Origin: Alkalihalobacillus sp. YIM B00296
GTDB lineage: Bacteria > Bacillota > Bacilli > Bacillales > Fictibacillaceae
DNA length: 64,000 nt
Assembly (NCBI RefSeq): GCF_020179385.1
Contig: NZ_JAIBLJ010000009.1
Span: 80,205-144,204, forward strand
Direction of reading: 5' to 3'
The notes under the pieces are model-generated. The model worked only from the letters and a program-made list of their open reading frames with translations, did no database searches and was not told the origin of the DNA. Positions 35,034 to 43,807 of the stretch are shown one piece after another; positions within the stretch are counted from its first letter, which is position 1; every line of letters begins with the position of its first letter. Position numbers and translations under genes: made by a program.

Positions 35034-35777
35034 TTACTCCTGAGTGAACATTTGAGTCCAATACTCACCCTGTTGTCCGCCTTCTGTATGTCCCACTCCA
35101 ATGTTTGTCAGCTTGGGGTTCATAATGTTCTGTCGATGACTAGGACTGTTCATCCATTGTCGGACAACTTCTTCAGGTGATTGTTGCCCTGCTGCAATGT
35201 TTTCAGCTGCAGATTGATAATCGATCCCATTTTGCTGCATCATCTGGAAAGGTGATCCATAGGTCGGTGAGTTGTGGGAGAAATAACCTTTGTTGGTCAT
35301 ATCATTAGACTTTGTTTGAGCGACTTGGGCAAGTTCCCTATCGCCTTTTAATCCGGGAAGGCCATTCTTCGCCCTTTCTTGATTGGTCAATTCAATGACT
35401 TTCCTTTCTTCTGCACTCATTCGTCCAGCACCAGTCTGTTGACCTGTATCGCCAGGTTGTTGAGCGGTATCGCCAGGCTGCTGAGTACCTGGTTGCTGAG
35501 TACCTGGCCGAGCACTTTGGAATCCGCCACCGTATTGCTGACCATAAGGACCTTGAGCATTTGGTGTATAGTATTGGAAACCTCGATCGTTCCCCCAAAT
35601 CGGTGTGAATCGATTATTTTGACGGACTCCCGCCCTGTCATTTGTACGATCATACCTTACTGTGTTGTATTGCATACCTTCTTCGTTTTCTCGGCCTGTG
35701 TCCTCCATGTTACAACCAGCTAGCATACCAGCTGAAAGAAAGGCTGTCAGACTCAGGGTTAGGATACGTTTTTTCAT
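35034..35777 (-). CDS. CAP/SCP-domain lipoprotein (YkwD type)
   Basis: A 247-residue exported protein. Lipobox MLAGCNMED gives a lipidated Cys about residue 20. A Gln/Pro/Gly-rich linker with repeated GTQQPG and GDTAQQPGDTGQQ leads into a CAP domain (about residues 125-247): LTNQERAKNGLPGLK, SHNSPTYGSPFQMM, AENIAAGQQSPEEVVRQWM and SHRQNIMNP, with the conserved His and Glu residues. Resembles B. subtilis YkwD; biochemical role unknown. ATG 35777 has AAAGGAG 8 nt upstream; the frame runs on to 35999 in repeat DNA. Confidence 0.88.
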   Translation of the reverse strand: MKKRILTLSLTAFLSAGMLAGCNMEDTGRENEEGMQYNTVRYDRTNDRAGVRQNNRFTPIWGNDRGFQYYTPNAQGPYGQQYGGGFQSARPGTQQPGTQQPGDTAQQPGDTGQQTGAGRMSAEERKVIELTNQERAKNGLPGLKGDRELAQVAQTKSNDMTNKGYFSHNSPTYGSPFQMMQQNGIDYQSAAENIAAGQQSPEEVVRQWMNSPSHRQNIMNPKLTNIGVGHTEGGQQGEYWTQMFTQE

Positions 35778-35904
35778 GCATCTATCTCCTTTATGAAGGT
35801 TTTTATGCCTTCTTAATGTTTGCCTATACGTATCATTTAACCCTGAGTAACACTTGGTGCAGAGGGAAAATTCCGGAAAAATAACTTCCTTTTCATGAGA
35901 TAAA

Positions 35905-36090
35905 GAAAAGCGCAAGCGCCCTGACCAGCCACGAAGGTCACTGGAAATCCGACGAGGAAGGCTCGAACCAAACAAAGTTCGGTTCTGCGTGGGTAACACT
36001 TCGACCTAAATCAATGTGTTGACCGCCGAAGGAGGTTTGAAGTGATCCAAGTGGTTGGGCGTTGGAGCTAGACATCACTTCATCGAATTT
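35905..36090. repeat. Dispersed repeat B, copy 1
   Basis: gccctgaccagccacgaagg, cactggaaatccgacgagga, tgaagtgatccaagtggttg and ggagctagacatcac in order; matches 63395-63520 and, inverted, 28313-28430. An extra segment (gctcgaaccaaacaaagttc onwards) is inserted here. Part of the gene-free stretch 35778-36228. Confidence 0.65.
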
Positions 36091-36110
36091 ATACTATCTT
36101 ATCCTTTAAA

Positions 36111-36203
36111 GAAAACTTGGCAAAGCCAAGCCTATGGCGACGGCTGAGACTTAGTTGCACTTATACCTAAGAAAGTATTTATACTTTTTTATAGTGTAAA
36201 ATA
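36111..36203. repeat. Dispersed repeat A, copy 3
   Basis: aaaacttggcaaagcc, ggctgagacttagttgcact and tatactttttta; directly follows repeat B, as at 63561. Confidence 0.65.
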
Positions 36204-36228
36204 AGCTTGTTCAGAAGTTAATCCAGTT

Positions 36229-39200
36229 TTAAACTGAAAGTCCGTGCGTTTCTGTCCGTTCTTTTTTACTTTGTCTGAAAAAGAACACCTCATATAGCAC
36301 TGGGATTAAAATCAATGTCAGGAGAGTAGAAGAAGTCAGACCACCAATAACTGTCAATGCCAATCCCTTCGAAATGAACGTACCAGTTGATGTTGTAAAA
36401 GCGAGCGGAGTCAAAGCTGCAATCGTTGCCAAAGCGGTCATCATTATCGGCCTTAGACGGGTTTTTCCAGCTTCTATCAATGCTTCACGGACATGCATGC
36501 CTTTTTCATCACGATTTCTTGTTATTCTGTCCGTCAAAACAATTGCATTGGTTACGACGATTCCAATCAACATCAAGAATCCGATCATGACACTGATCGA
36601 TAAAGGTTCTTTCGCTAAATACAAGGCAGTGAATGAACCGATCGGTACGAAAACTAAAGAAGATAAAATGATAAGTGGAATGCGTGCCTTTCCGAATGTG
36701 ATGAGCATCGTCAAATAAACAAGACCCATTGCTGCTATCATTGCAAGCCCCATTTGCTGGAACTCACCTGTGGTCTCTTCACTTCCGCCACCGCTTTCAA
36801 ATGAAACGCCTTCCGGAAGTTCAATCTCCGTTTTGACGCCATTAACGACTTCATTCGTTACTGCCTGGATGTCGTTCCCTATTACATGTCCAGTCACACG
36901 TGCAAAAACTTTTCCGTCCAGCTTTTGAATCGCTGTGTAACTGTCCGTTTCCTTAATGTCGGCAATCTCTTTCAATTGCACCGGAGCTTGAGGACTGTAT
37001 ATTTCAAATTCCTCAAGGGCTTCAGCAGTCAAGGTATCCTCATATGTCAATTGAACTGTTTTGTTTTCATCATTCAGGTTCAATTCCCCAACCTGGACTG
37101 GTTTGGTCTGATCTGTAATCATTCCTAGTATATGCATGCCTGCAATCCCTTTTTCGCTAGCTTGTTCGGAATCGATCTCAACAAGGTATTGCTTTTGTTT
37201 TTCAGAGAAATTGTTGGTGATGTCTTTCAAGTCGTTGTTCTTGTTCATGTAGGACTCAACTTCTTGCGCTGCCATTTGTAATTGATCTAGATCTGTGGAA
37301 TAGAGATCGATCGACACAGAATTGTTTGTTGGCGGTCCGCTTGCTGTGAATTCCATTACATTGAATTCACCTTCTTCCGCTTCAGCATCCATGATCCCTT
37401 CCATATCTGTGCGAACCTCTTCAAGGAATTCAGTAGCATCAGTATTTTCATTCAATGTCAAATAGTAGGTTGCTTTGTTTTCCTTTTTCACACCTGTGAA
37501 GAAATCTTTGCTTCCAACAGCTGCGGTCACATTTTCAATTTCTTTTTTATCGACAAACATCTCTTCCATTTGAAGCGACACTTCATTCGTCCGTTCCATT
37601 GATGTGGTTGCCGGCAGTTCGATCGTCGTATTCAAGATCTTCTGTTCTTCATTCGGGATGAAAGTAAATCCAAGCGATGGCACAAGGGCAAATGACCCGC
37701 CCAAAAATAGAATTGAAACCAGGATTGCGGTCACCTTATGGTTAAGGGAATGTTCGATCATCCTTCCATATACCTTCTGCAATATTCCTTCCTTTTTTTC
37801 CTTCGGTGCTTTTTTGAACGAATACTTCGCCAGTATGGGCACAAGCGTGATCGAGATCAAAAGCGATGCAATAAGTGCAAAGGTTATCGCCAGGGCAAAC
37901 GGCAAGAAAAATCCCCCTGTATCACCTTCAACCAATCCTAGCGGTAAAAAGACGACGATGGTGGTAAGTGTCGAAGAGACAATCGCTTTGAAAATTTCTT
38001 TCGTCGAATCCGTGATGATCTCATCGGTTATTTTTTTGTCAGGTGATTTCCGAACACGCCTGAAGATGTTTTCGATGACGACAATACTGTCATCGACGAC
38101 CCTTCCGACTGCTACAGCCATGCCTCCTAACGTCATCATGTTCAACGATATTCCAAGTTGCAATAAGAAGATCGATGAAAACAGCAACGAAAACGGGATC
38201 GAAATGATGGCGATGATCGTCGCCCTGATGTTCCTTAAGAAAAGTAATACGGCAAGCGACGCAAATAATGCACCCAGTAACCCTTCCCGTACAAGGGTGT
38301 GTACAGAATCCTTTACGCCTTTGGCAGTATCAAAACCTATATAATAATCGATTTTCTTTTCATGTTCTTTTAAAACTTCGGTCACTTGATCCGCTACTTC
38401 TACAGTGTTCGCGTCCTGTTTTTTCGTAATCATTATAGATAGCGAATCCTTCAGATTATACCTCGTCATCTCAGCCTGATCTGTCACTTCCTCGATTGTT
38501 GCGATATCTTTTAACAAAATCGGGTTGGCGTTGGCTTGTTGCTGATCGAGTTGATTGGACAGCTGCATATTTTCAAGTGCTTCAATCGTGCCAATATCCT
38601 GCTCGACACGTACTGGGATTTGGAATTCATCGGCCTTTACCTGACCAGCAGGAAAGGAAAAGTATTTTTCATTGATTTGCTTTTTGATGCTTTCAAGAGT
38701 TAATCCGTTTTGTATCGCTTTTTCCTGATCGACTGTAATCTGGACAAGCTGATCCTTTTGCCCAGAAACTTGTACGTCACTGACTCCTGAAATCTTTTTG
38801 ATATCAGGAATGACTTCATTTTCGAGATAAGCATCCAGGTCTGTTTCACCTTTTGCAAAAACAGAGATATCGTAAATCGGAATCATATCCATCGTAAAGC
38901 GTTTGACATCCGTTTGGACAGAATCTTCCAAGTTCGCTTCCTCAATCAATTTGTTTACTTGCTGTTCTTTTTTATCAAGATCTGTCTTGTGCGGAAAATC
39001 CAATGACAGCAAGGCGAAACTTTCATAAGATGAACTTTCCACCTTCCTCAGGCCATCGAGTGAATTGAACTTTTCCTCCAATTTTGTGGTGACATTTTTG
39101 TTCACATCGTCGGGCGATGCTCCTGTATAAACGGCTTCTACCGTCAACGTCGGATCTTCGATGTCCGGGAACATTTCGATCCGAAGGTTGGTAATGGCAT

Positions 39201-39282
39201 AAAGACCTCCGACAATGATTAAAAAAGTAATGATGAAAATTGCTGCAACATTTTTCAGACTGAATCGAATCAACGAATTCAT
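36229..39282 (-). CDS. RND family efflux transporter (SwrC/AcrB-like)
   Basis: A 1017-residue inner-membrane pump with twelve helices and two large extracellular porter domains. The helix-4 proton relay segment is GGMAVAVGRVVDDSIVVIEN; the N-terminus FSLKNVAAIFIITFLII and PDIEDPTLTVEAVYTGASPD are typical. Gram-positive homologues such as SwrC/YerP confer surfactin resistance. No periplasmic adaptor is adjacent, as expected for a Firmicute. Substrate unknown. Confidence 0.92.
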   Translation of the reverse strand: MNSLIRFSLKNVAAIFIITFLIIVGGLYAITNLRIEMFPDIEDPTLTVEAVYTGASPDDVNKNVTTKLEEKFNSLDGLRKVESSSYESFALLSLDFPHKTDLDKKEQQVNKLIEEANLEDSVQTDVKRFTMDMIPIYDISVFAKGETDLDAYLENEVIPDIKKISGVSDVQVSGQKDQLVQITVDQEKAIQNGLTLESIKKQINEKYFSFPAGQVKADEFQIPVRVEQDIGTIEALENMQLSNQLDQQQANANPILLKDIATIEEVTDQAEMTRYNLKDSLSIMITKKQDANTVEVADQVTEVLKEHEKKIDYYIGFDTAKGVKDSVHTLVREGLLGALFASLAVLLFLRNIRATIIAIISIPFSLLFSSIFLLQLGISLNMMTLGGMAVAVGRVVDDSIVVIENIFRRVRKSPDKKITDEIITDSTKEIFKAIVSSTLTTIVVFLPLGLVEGDTGGFFLPFALAITFALIASLLISITLVPILAKYSFKKAPKEKKEGILQKVYGRMIEHSLNHKVTAILVSILFLGGSFALVPSLGFTFIPNEEQKILNTTIELPATTSMERTNEVSLQMEEMFVDKKEIENVTAAVGSKDFFTGVKKENKATYYLTLNENTDATEFLEEVRTDMEGIMDAEAEEGEFNVMEFTASGPPTNNSVSIDLYSTDLDQLQMAAQEVESYMNKNNDLKDITNNFSEKQKQYLVEIDSEQASEKGIAGMHILGMITDQTKPVQVGELNLNDENKTVQLTYEDTLTAEALEEFEIYSPQAPVQLKEIADIKETDSYTAIQKLDGKVFARVTGHVIGNDIQAVTNEVVNGVKTEIELPEGVSFESGGGSEETTGEFQQMGLAMIAAMGLVYLTMLITFGKARIPLIILSSLVFVPIGSFTALYLAKEPLSISVMIGFLMLIGIVVTNAIVLTDRITRNRDEKGMHVREALIEAGKTRLRPIMMTALATIAALTPLAFTTSTGTFISKGLALTVIGGLTSSTLLTLILIPVLYEVFFFRQSKKERTETHGLSV

Positions 39283-39484
39283 GTCCTCTCCCCTTTCTTA
39301 TTACGTTTAGCTCCATCGTTCATTGTAACGGCACGAAACGGAAACAGTAACTGGCTCAAGAAGGGGATTTCAATACGGCCAGAGGCTTAGGCGATGGGAA
39401 GGCTGGGGGCTTATTGGAGATTTGGTGTTTAAATGTAAACCAGATATATTTAACGATCGCTACTATTCATTTATAGTTCTTAGG

Positions 39485-40454
39485 TCAATGGGAATTGAGG
39501 TGGTAGATCCGATTTTTGGTGGTTCCTTCATGGTTAAGGTATAAAGAAGATAACAACCGTTGGGATGTCGTTCTGGATTCTAAATGTAAGTAATCTTTCA
39601 ATTCCATGGTTGTAATAGAAGGATTGATCAGGAGAAAGTAATCACGAAGAGCAGTAAGATAAGCATCTTTTGAAGTGGAATAACAGTCCGGACAAACCCA
39701 TTTGCCGTACTTTCTTTTTATTGGAAGTTTCAAACATCGTGGACACTTAACACCAGTATATAATTCTTCCTTTTTGATTTGAAGTTTGTTTAAAAGGTCG
39801 GGGTTGCTAGGGGTATGCTGTTTAATCAGCCATTTTCTTATTTTTTGCAGGTCTTTACTTAAGAGGATTTCATTTTTGTGTCTGGTGAAGAGATTATTTA
39901 CAGTTTCTCTTATTTTTGTAGCACGGATAACATCCTTTGCAAGGAATCCATTATTATTTTTCGGTATGATCTTGGCTTTATCATTAGCGATGACAACACA
40001 GGAGTAGATGAGGATATCCTTTAACAGTCTATTTTCTTCCAGCCATTGCTTGAACTTGTAATGTTGTAGGTTGACCTGCTGAATTGGGTCTCTATGTATG
40101 ACTTCTCTGTCTTCAAATTGTTGGATAAGCTGGTTATGATCCGTATCAAAAATCAAGGTACCCTGCCAAATTTTTCACTTCTAAAATGAGGATAAAATTC
40201 GAATGGACTACCAAAGCATCAATTTGAAAGTAATACTTACCACTTGATATGCGGGTACCTTCAAATAGAAGATGCTTTTCGTTGACAAGGAAGTCCATAT
40301 GAAAATCCAAAGAACGCTCTCCCCTCTCACCCGCTTTACTAGTATCAAACCAACTTTCCGCTATTGCCCTTAAAGGATGGTTTTGGTTCAATCTTCTTAA
40401 TATCGCCTCCAGTTTTTCAATCTTAAGTGATGTAAATTGGATTTTTTTGTTCAA
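39485..40454 (-). pseudogene. NERD-domain / zinc-ribbon protein, frameshifted
   Basis: Two adjacent frames make one protein. The first (from TTG 40454, with AAAGGAGAG) has GERGERSLDFHMDFL and ends at EVKNLAGYLDF; the second continues GTLIFDTDHNQLIQQFEDRE and DPIQQVNLQHYKFKQWL. Reading GCA GGT ACC TTG instead of GCA GGG TAC CTT restores the NERD (nuclease-related) domain, so one extra G in a GGG run near 40159-40161 breaks the frame. The C-terminal part holds a zinc ribbon (CPRCLKLP ... CPDC). Either a recent mutation, a sequencing error, or phase variation. Confidence 0.75.
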
Positions 40455-40542
40455 AAAATCTCTCCTTTCTATCTATACAGTATTAGTTCATTCTATAGTA
40501 GTGTAAATAACTCCTCTCTGATTGGTGAAAGTTAGTTTATAC

Positions 40543-40620
40543 TGTTCACTTTTCCAATTATTTTGTTCACTTCCACGAGTAATCTGTTCACTTCCCTGAT
40601 TAATCTGTTCACTTCGAAAA
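40543..40620. repeat. 21-nt periodic repeat, locus 2
   Basis: TGTTCACTT recurs at 40543, 40564, 40585 and 40606, each 21 nt apart. Confidence 0.7.
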
Positions 40621-40644
40621 AACCTATCGCCTACTGGCGATAGG
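40616..40644 (-). terminator. Terminator of the murQ operon
   Basis: CCTATCGCC and GGCGATAGG perfect arms with 4-nt loop; TTTTTT follows on the minus strand. Confidence 0.75.
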
Positions 40645-40676
40645 CTTCCTTTATCTTCTAGCGTCTGCAGGTCATT

Positions 40677-40825
40677 CTACGCGATCAGCATTTTCGTCGA
40701 CCGATAACCGCTCTCCCTGGTGAAATCTCCAGAGATTTTCCATTTTGGTGAATACGGCAGACCATGCTTCTCCAATGCTGCCTCATATCCACGGAATCTC
40801 AGTGAATTATCATACGAAACTGAGG
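40677..40825 (-). pseudogene. Fragment of a LacI-family regulator
   Basis: About 49 residues ending at the stop 40677 contain RFRGYEAALEKHGLPY and ISGDFTRESGYRSTKMLI, the ligand-binding core of LacI/DegA-type regulators. The DNA-binding domain, most of the effector domain and the C-terminus are missing. Upstream in the same frame lie only 21-nt repeats. A leftover from an older sugar operon beside murQ. Confidence 0.6.
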
Positions 40826-40832
40826 GTTTGTT

Positions 40833-40899
40833 TTGCAAAACTGTACGATCATCTTGCAAAATCGTGAACATGTCTTGCAAAAATCACCCTTCATCTTAC
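40833..40899. repeat. 21-nt periodic repeat, locus 3
   Basis: TTGCAAAA at 40833, 40854 and 40875, and TTACA at 40896, all exactly 21 nt apart. Confidence 0.7.
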
Positions 40900-40903
40900 A
40901 TTC

Positions 40904-41803
40904 TTACTTTTTCAAACTTTCCATCGCTTTTGGAAAATGATCCTTATGGGTTTGCAGTGTTTCTTTAGCTTTCTCATACGTAATTTGAAACATGATCATT
41001 AAAATTGCCACACGTGCATCTCCATTAGCGGAATTGCTATATTTTAATGCTGTCTTTTCGTCAACTCCAGTCACTTCTTTGATGATATGGACAACGCGGT
41101 GTCTCAGTTTTTCATTTGTCGCTTGTACATTCACCATCAGATTGCCATACACTTTTCCAAGCTTGATCATGACGGCGGTAGAAATCATGTTCAAAACCAT
41201 CTTCTGAGCAGTGCCAGCCTTCAATCTTGTCGAGCCGGTCACTACTTCAGGACCGACCAGGATCTCGATCGGACACTGGACATACTGGCTCAAATCTGTA
41301 CTTGGATTACAAGATACACCTACGGTCAACGCTCCGATCTTAGATGCCTTCCTGACTCCCCCAATAACATAAGGTGTCCTGCCGCTGGACGTAATTCCGA
41401 CTACGGCATCTTGGTCGGTAACAACAGACATGACATCTTTCTCCCCAGCCTCTATGTCATCTTCAGCATTTTCGATTGCCGTCCTAATCGCCTGGTCTCC
41501 GCCTGCAATGATCCCGTTCATCAAGTCATAATCAACACCGAATGTAGGCGGGCATTCAGATGCATCGAGTATACCTAGACGGCCGCTCGTACCAGCCCCG
41601 ATATAAAATAATCTACCTCCTCTTTCCATCACCTTTACGATCGCTTCAATCGCTTTTGTTATTTGAGGTATACTTTTCTCAACAGAATAAGCAACCGTTT
41701 TATCCTCCCGATTCATGACCTGGATGATTTGTTGGACAGAGAATGTATCCAACTTTTCTGATTCCTTATTCCGTTGTTCTGTCACCATGTTTTTGTTGAT
41801 CAT
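40904..41803 (-). CDS. murQ: N-acetylmuramic acid 6-phosphate etherase
   Basis: A 299-residue SIS-fold enzyme that removes the lactyl ether of MurNAc-6-P to give GlcNAc-6-P and D-lactate. Signature blocks: GGRLFYIGAGTSGRLGILDASECPP (split here as GRLFYIGAGTSGRLG and DASECPPTFG), GITSSGRTPYVIGG and GSTRLKAGTAQKMVLNM. Catalytic Glu in DASECPP is present. ATG 41803 has AGGAGGG upstream; the frame runs to 41839. Last gene of the rpiR-ABC-murQ block. Confidence 0.95.
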   Translation of the reverse strand: MINKNMVTEQRNKESEKLDTFSVQQIIQVMNREDKTVAYSVEKSIPQITKAIEAIVKVMERGGRLFYIGAGTSGRLGILDASECPPTFGVDYDLMNGIIAGGDQAIRTAIENAEDDIEAGEKDVMSVVTDQDAVVGITSSGRTPYVIGGVRKASKIGALTVGVSCNPSTDLSQYVQCPIEILVGPEVVTGSTRLKAGTAQKMVLNMISTAVMIKLGKVYGNLMVNVQATNEKLRHRVVHIIKEVTGVDEKTALKYSNSANGDARVAILMIMFQITYEKAKETLQTHKDHFPKAMESLKK

Positions 41804-41906
41804 AAATACCCTCCTGGTCATCCTATCCAATTTTTTCATTCCAGGATTCTGTCTCTACACCTGGATAGAAAAACGGCTGAAGTAATCCCCTCTCCCCTAC
41901 TGACCT

Positions 41907-42731
41907 TTATTTGACCGCACCGGCCGTCAAGCCCTCCATGAACTGTTTCGATGCAATGAAAAACAAGACGATCATTGGTAATGAAGATAACGTCAAGCCA
42001 GCAAAGAGCGCTCCCCAATCCGCCGAATATTCTCCGAACAAAGAAAGCATCCCTACTGGAATCGTCTTCTTCATTTCATTTGTGATGAATACTAACGGGA
42101 AGAAGAAATCATTCCAGGATTGTATGAAATTGATGATCATGACAGTCCCTAAAGCGGGTCTCATGATCGGCAGCAGCACATGCCAGAATACCTTGATATC
42201 CGTCGCCCCATCAATTCTAGCTGCTTCTTCGAGTTCTTTTGGCATCGTCCTGAAAAATCCGGTCAAAATCAGGATGGATAACGGAATCCCAGTTGCGGTA
42301 TAGATGAACACAAGAGACCAAAGGGAATTGATGAGACTCAAATCTTTCATCAGCATGAATAATGGGACAATTCCTAATTTGATCGGAATCATCATTCCGA
42401 TCAAAAAGAAGAAGAACAAATAGTTGTTCCACCAGAACGTATATCTGGCGATGTAAAATGCGGCGAGCGAACCGAATAATAAAATGAAAATGACAGATAC
42501 TGTGCTGACGAACACACTGTTCCAGAAAAAAGTGAAGAACGGTATTTGATCCAGAAGTTTTTGATAAGGCTCAAGACTGAAGGATTTAGGGATTGAAAGT
42601 GGATCTTTGAAAATTTCCGCATTGGTCTTGAAGGAAGAATAGATCATCAAAAGGATCGGGTATATGCTGATGACAGCAAATATGAAGGCGATTAAATAAT
42701 AGATGGACCTGGATGTGATATGATTTTTCAT
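41907..42731 (-). CDS. ABC sugar transporter permease (MalG type)
   Basis: A 274-residue inner-membrane permease with six helices and the EAA loop EEAARIDGATDIKVFWHVLLP that docks on the ATPase. The second of a permease pair in a CUT1 carbohydrate importer. GGGAGGGAAGAAT precedes the ATG. Lies between the MalF-type permease and murQ, so the imported sugar is probably MurNAc or a MurNAc-containing muropeptide (inference from context). Confidence 0.9.
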   Translation of the reverse strand: MKNHITSRSIYYLIAFIFAVISIYPILLMIYSSFKTNAEIFKDPLSIPKSFSLEPYQKLLDQIPFFTFFWNSVFVSTVSVIFILLFGSLAAFYIARYTFWWNNYLFFFFLIGMMIPIKLGIVPLFMLMKDLSLINSLWSLVFIYTATGIPLSILILTGFFRTMPKELEEAARIDGATDIKVFWHVLLPIMRPALGTVMIINFIQSWNDFFFPLVFITNEMKKTIPVGMLSLFGEYSADWGALFAGLTLSSLPMIVLFFIASKQFMEGLTAGAVK

Positions 42732-42821
42732 ATTCTTCCCTCCCTACATAAAAAAATTGGTAAATGACATTGAGAGCGAACACAGCTGACAACGAAGCTC
42801 GACGGTTATCACAAATCTGCC

Positions 42822-43775
42822 TTATAGTTGGACCTCACGCCTACGCAACACAAACAAGAAAAGCGCTGATATGGTTGCGATGATCATGAACAGGACGACT
42901 GCCAAGGCTGACCCTAAACCGATGGCTGCTGAGTTTGCGCCGCCGGAACCGAATGCGAGTCTGTAAAAATAGACCGCCAATGTATCGGTAGAATAATAAG
43001 GTTCCCCCATCGATCCCTGCATGGCGTAAACAAGTTCAAAAGCCTCAAAAGCATGGATGAAGGTCAGTACAGTCATGATGGTGATCGACGGAATCATCAA
43101 TGGGAGGATGATTTTCCAAATCAGCTTGAATCCATTTGCCCCATCCAAACGCGCTGCTTCTATCAGGTCATGAGGAATCCCTTGTAAGCCAGCTAGGAAA
43201 ATCAATACCGCAAAACCGAGACCGAACCAGGAATTGACGAGGATGATCGCGATCAAAGCAGTATCCGGGTCACCAAGCCATGCCTTCGTCCAGCTTCCGA
43301 GCCCCACCTTTTCCAGAAGAACATTCAAGGCGCCGAAATTAGGATTGAGAATCAGCTTCCATAAAAACCCGACGATAATGACAGAAAGTAACCGGGGCAA
43401 AAAATAAGCCGCCTTGAAAAACTCTGCAAATCTGATTTTTTTATAGATGATATAGGCAAGCATGAATGCAATCCCGTTTTGAACGACCATTTCCAACAGG
43501 AAGTAGACGATATTGTTTTCAAATGCATTCCAGAACATGCTGTTGAAGGGTTCTCTCGTAAAAAGTGCTATGAAGTTTTCGACTCCGATGAAAGCCCCTC
43601 TCCGGAGACCTTGCCAATCGAAGAGACTGTAAGAAAAAGCGGCAAAAAGCGGATAGATGATGAACGTGACATATATGACGAGGGCAGGAATCGGGAAAAG
43701 GTGGATCGCCATCTTCCTCCAATCCCTCTTGTTCTTCTGCTTTACTGGTGTATGGGTTTTCGTTTCTAGCTCCAT
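42822..43775 (-). CDS. ABC sugar transporter permease (MalF type)
   Basis: A 317-residue permease with six helices after a basic cytoplasmic N-terminus; the EAA loop reads DLIEAARLDGANGFKLIWKI. GAGGAAAAG precedes the ATG. Acts with the MalG-type permease and the binding protein upstream. No ATP-binding subunit is encoded here; Bacillus CUT1 importers usually share the MsmX ATPase. Confidence 0.9.
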   Translation of the reverse strand: MELETKTHTPVKQKNKRDWRKMAIHLFPIPALVIYVTFIIYPLFAAFSYSLFDWQGLRRGAFIGVENFIALFTREPFNSMFWNAFENNIVYFLLEMVVQNGIAFMLAYIIYKKIRFAEFFKAAYFLPRLLSVIIVGFLWKLILNPNFGALNVLLEKVGLGSWTKAWLGDPDTALIAIILVNSWFGLGFAVLIFLAGLQGIPHDLIEAARLDGANGFKLIWKIILPLMIPSITIMTVLTFIHAFEAFELVYAMQGSMGEPYYSTDTLAVYFYRLAFGSGGANSAAIGLGSALAVVLFMIIATISALFLFVLRRREVQL

Positions 43776-43807
43776 CTTTTCCTCGCCACCTTATATACAA
43801 TCAATGA

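Noticed and set aside
35778..35999. N-terminal extension of the CAP protein
   Set aside because: The extension reads through repeat B; a clear ribosome site and lipoprotein signal start at 35777.
24022..40899. 21-nt repeats as CRISPR arrays
   Set aside because: The conserved anchor is only 5-9 nt, there are no unique spacers of constant length between long identical repeats, and no cas genes are present.
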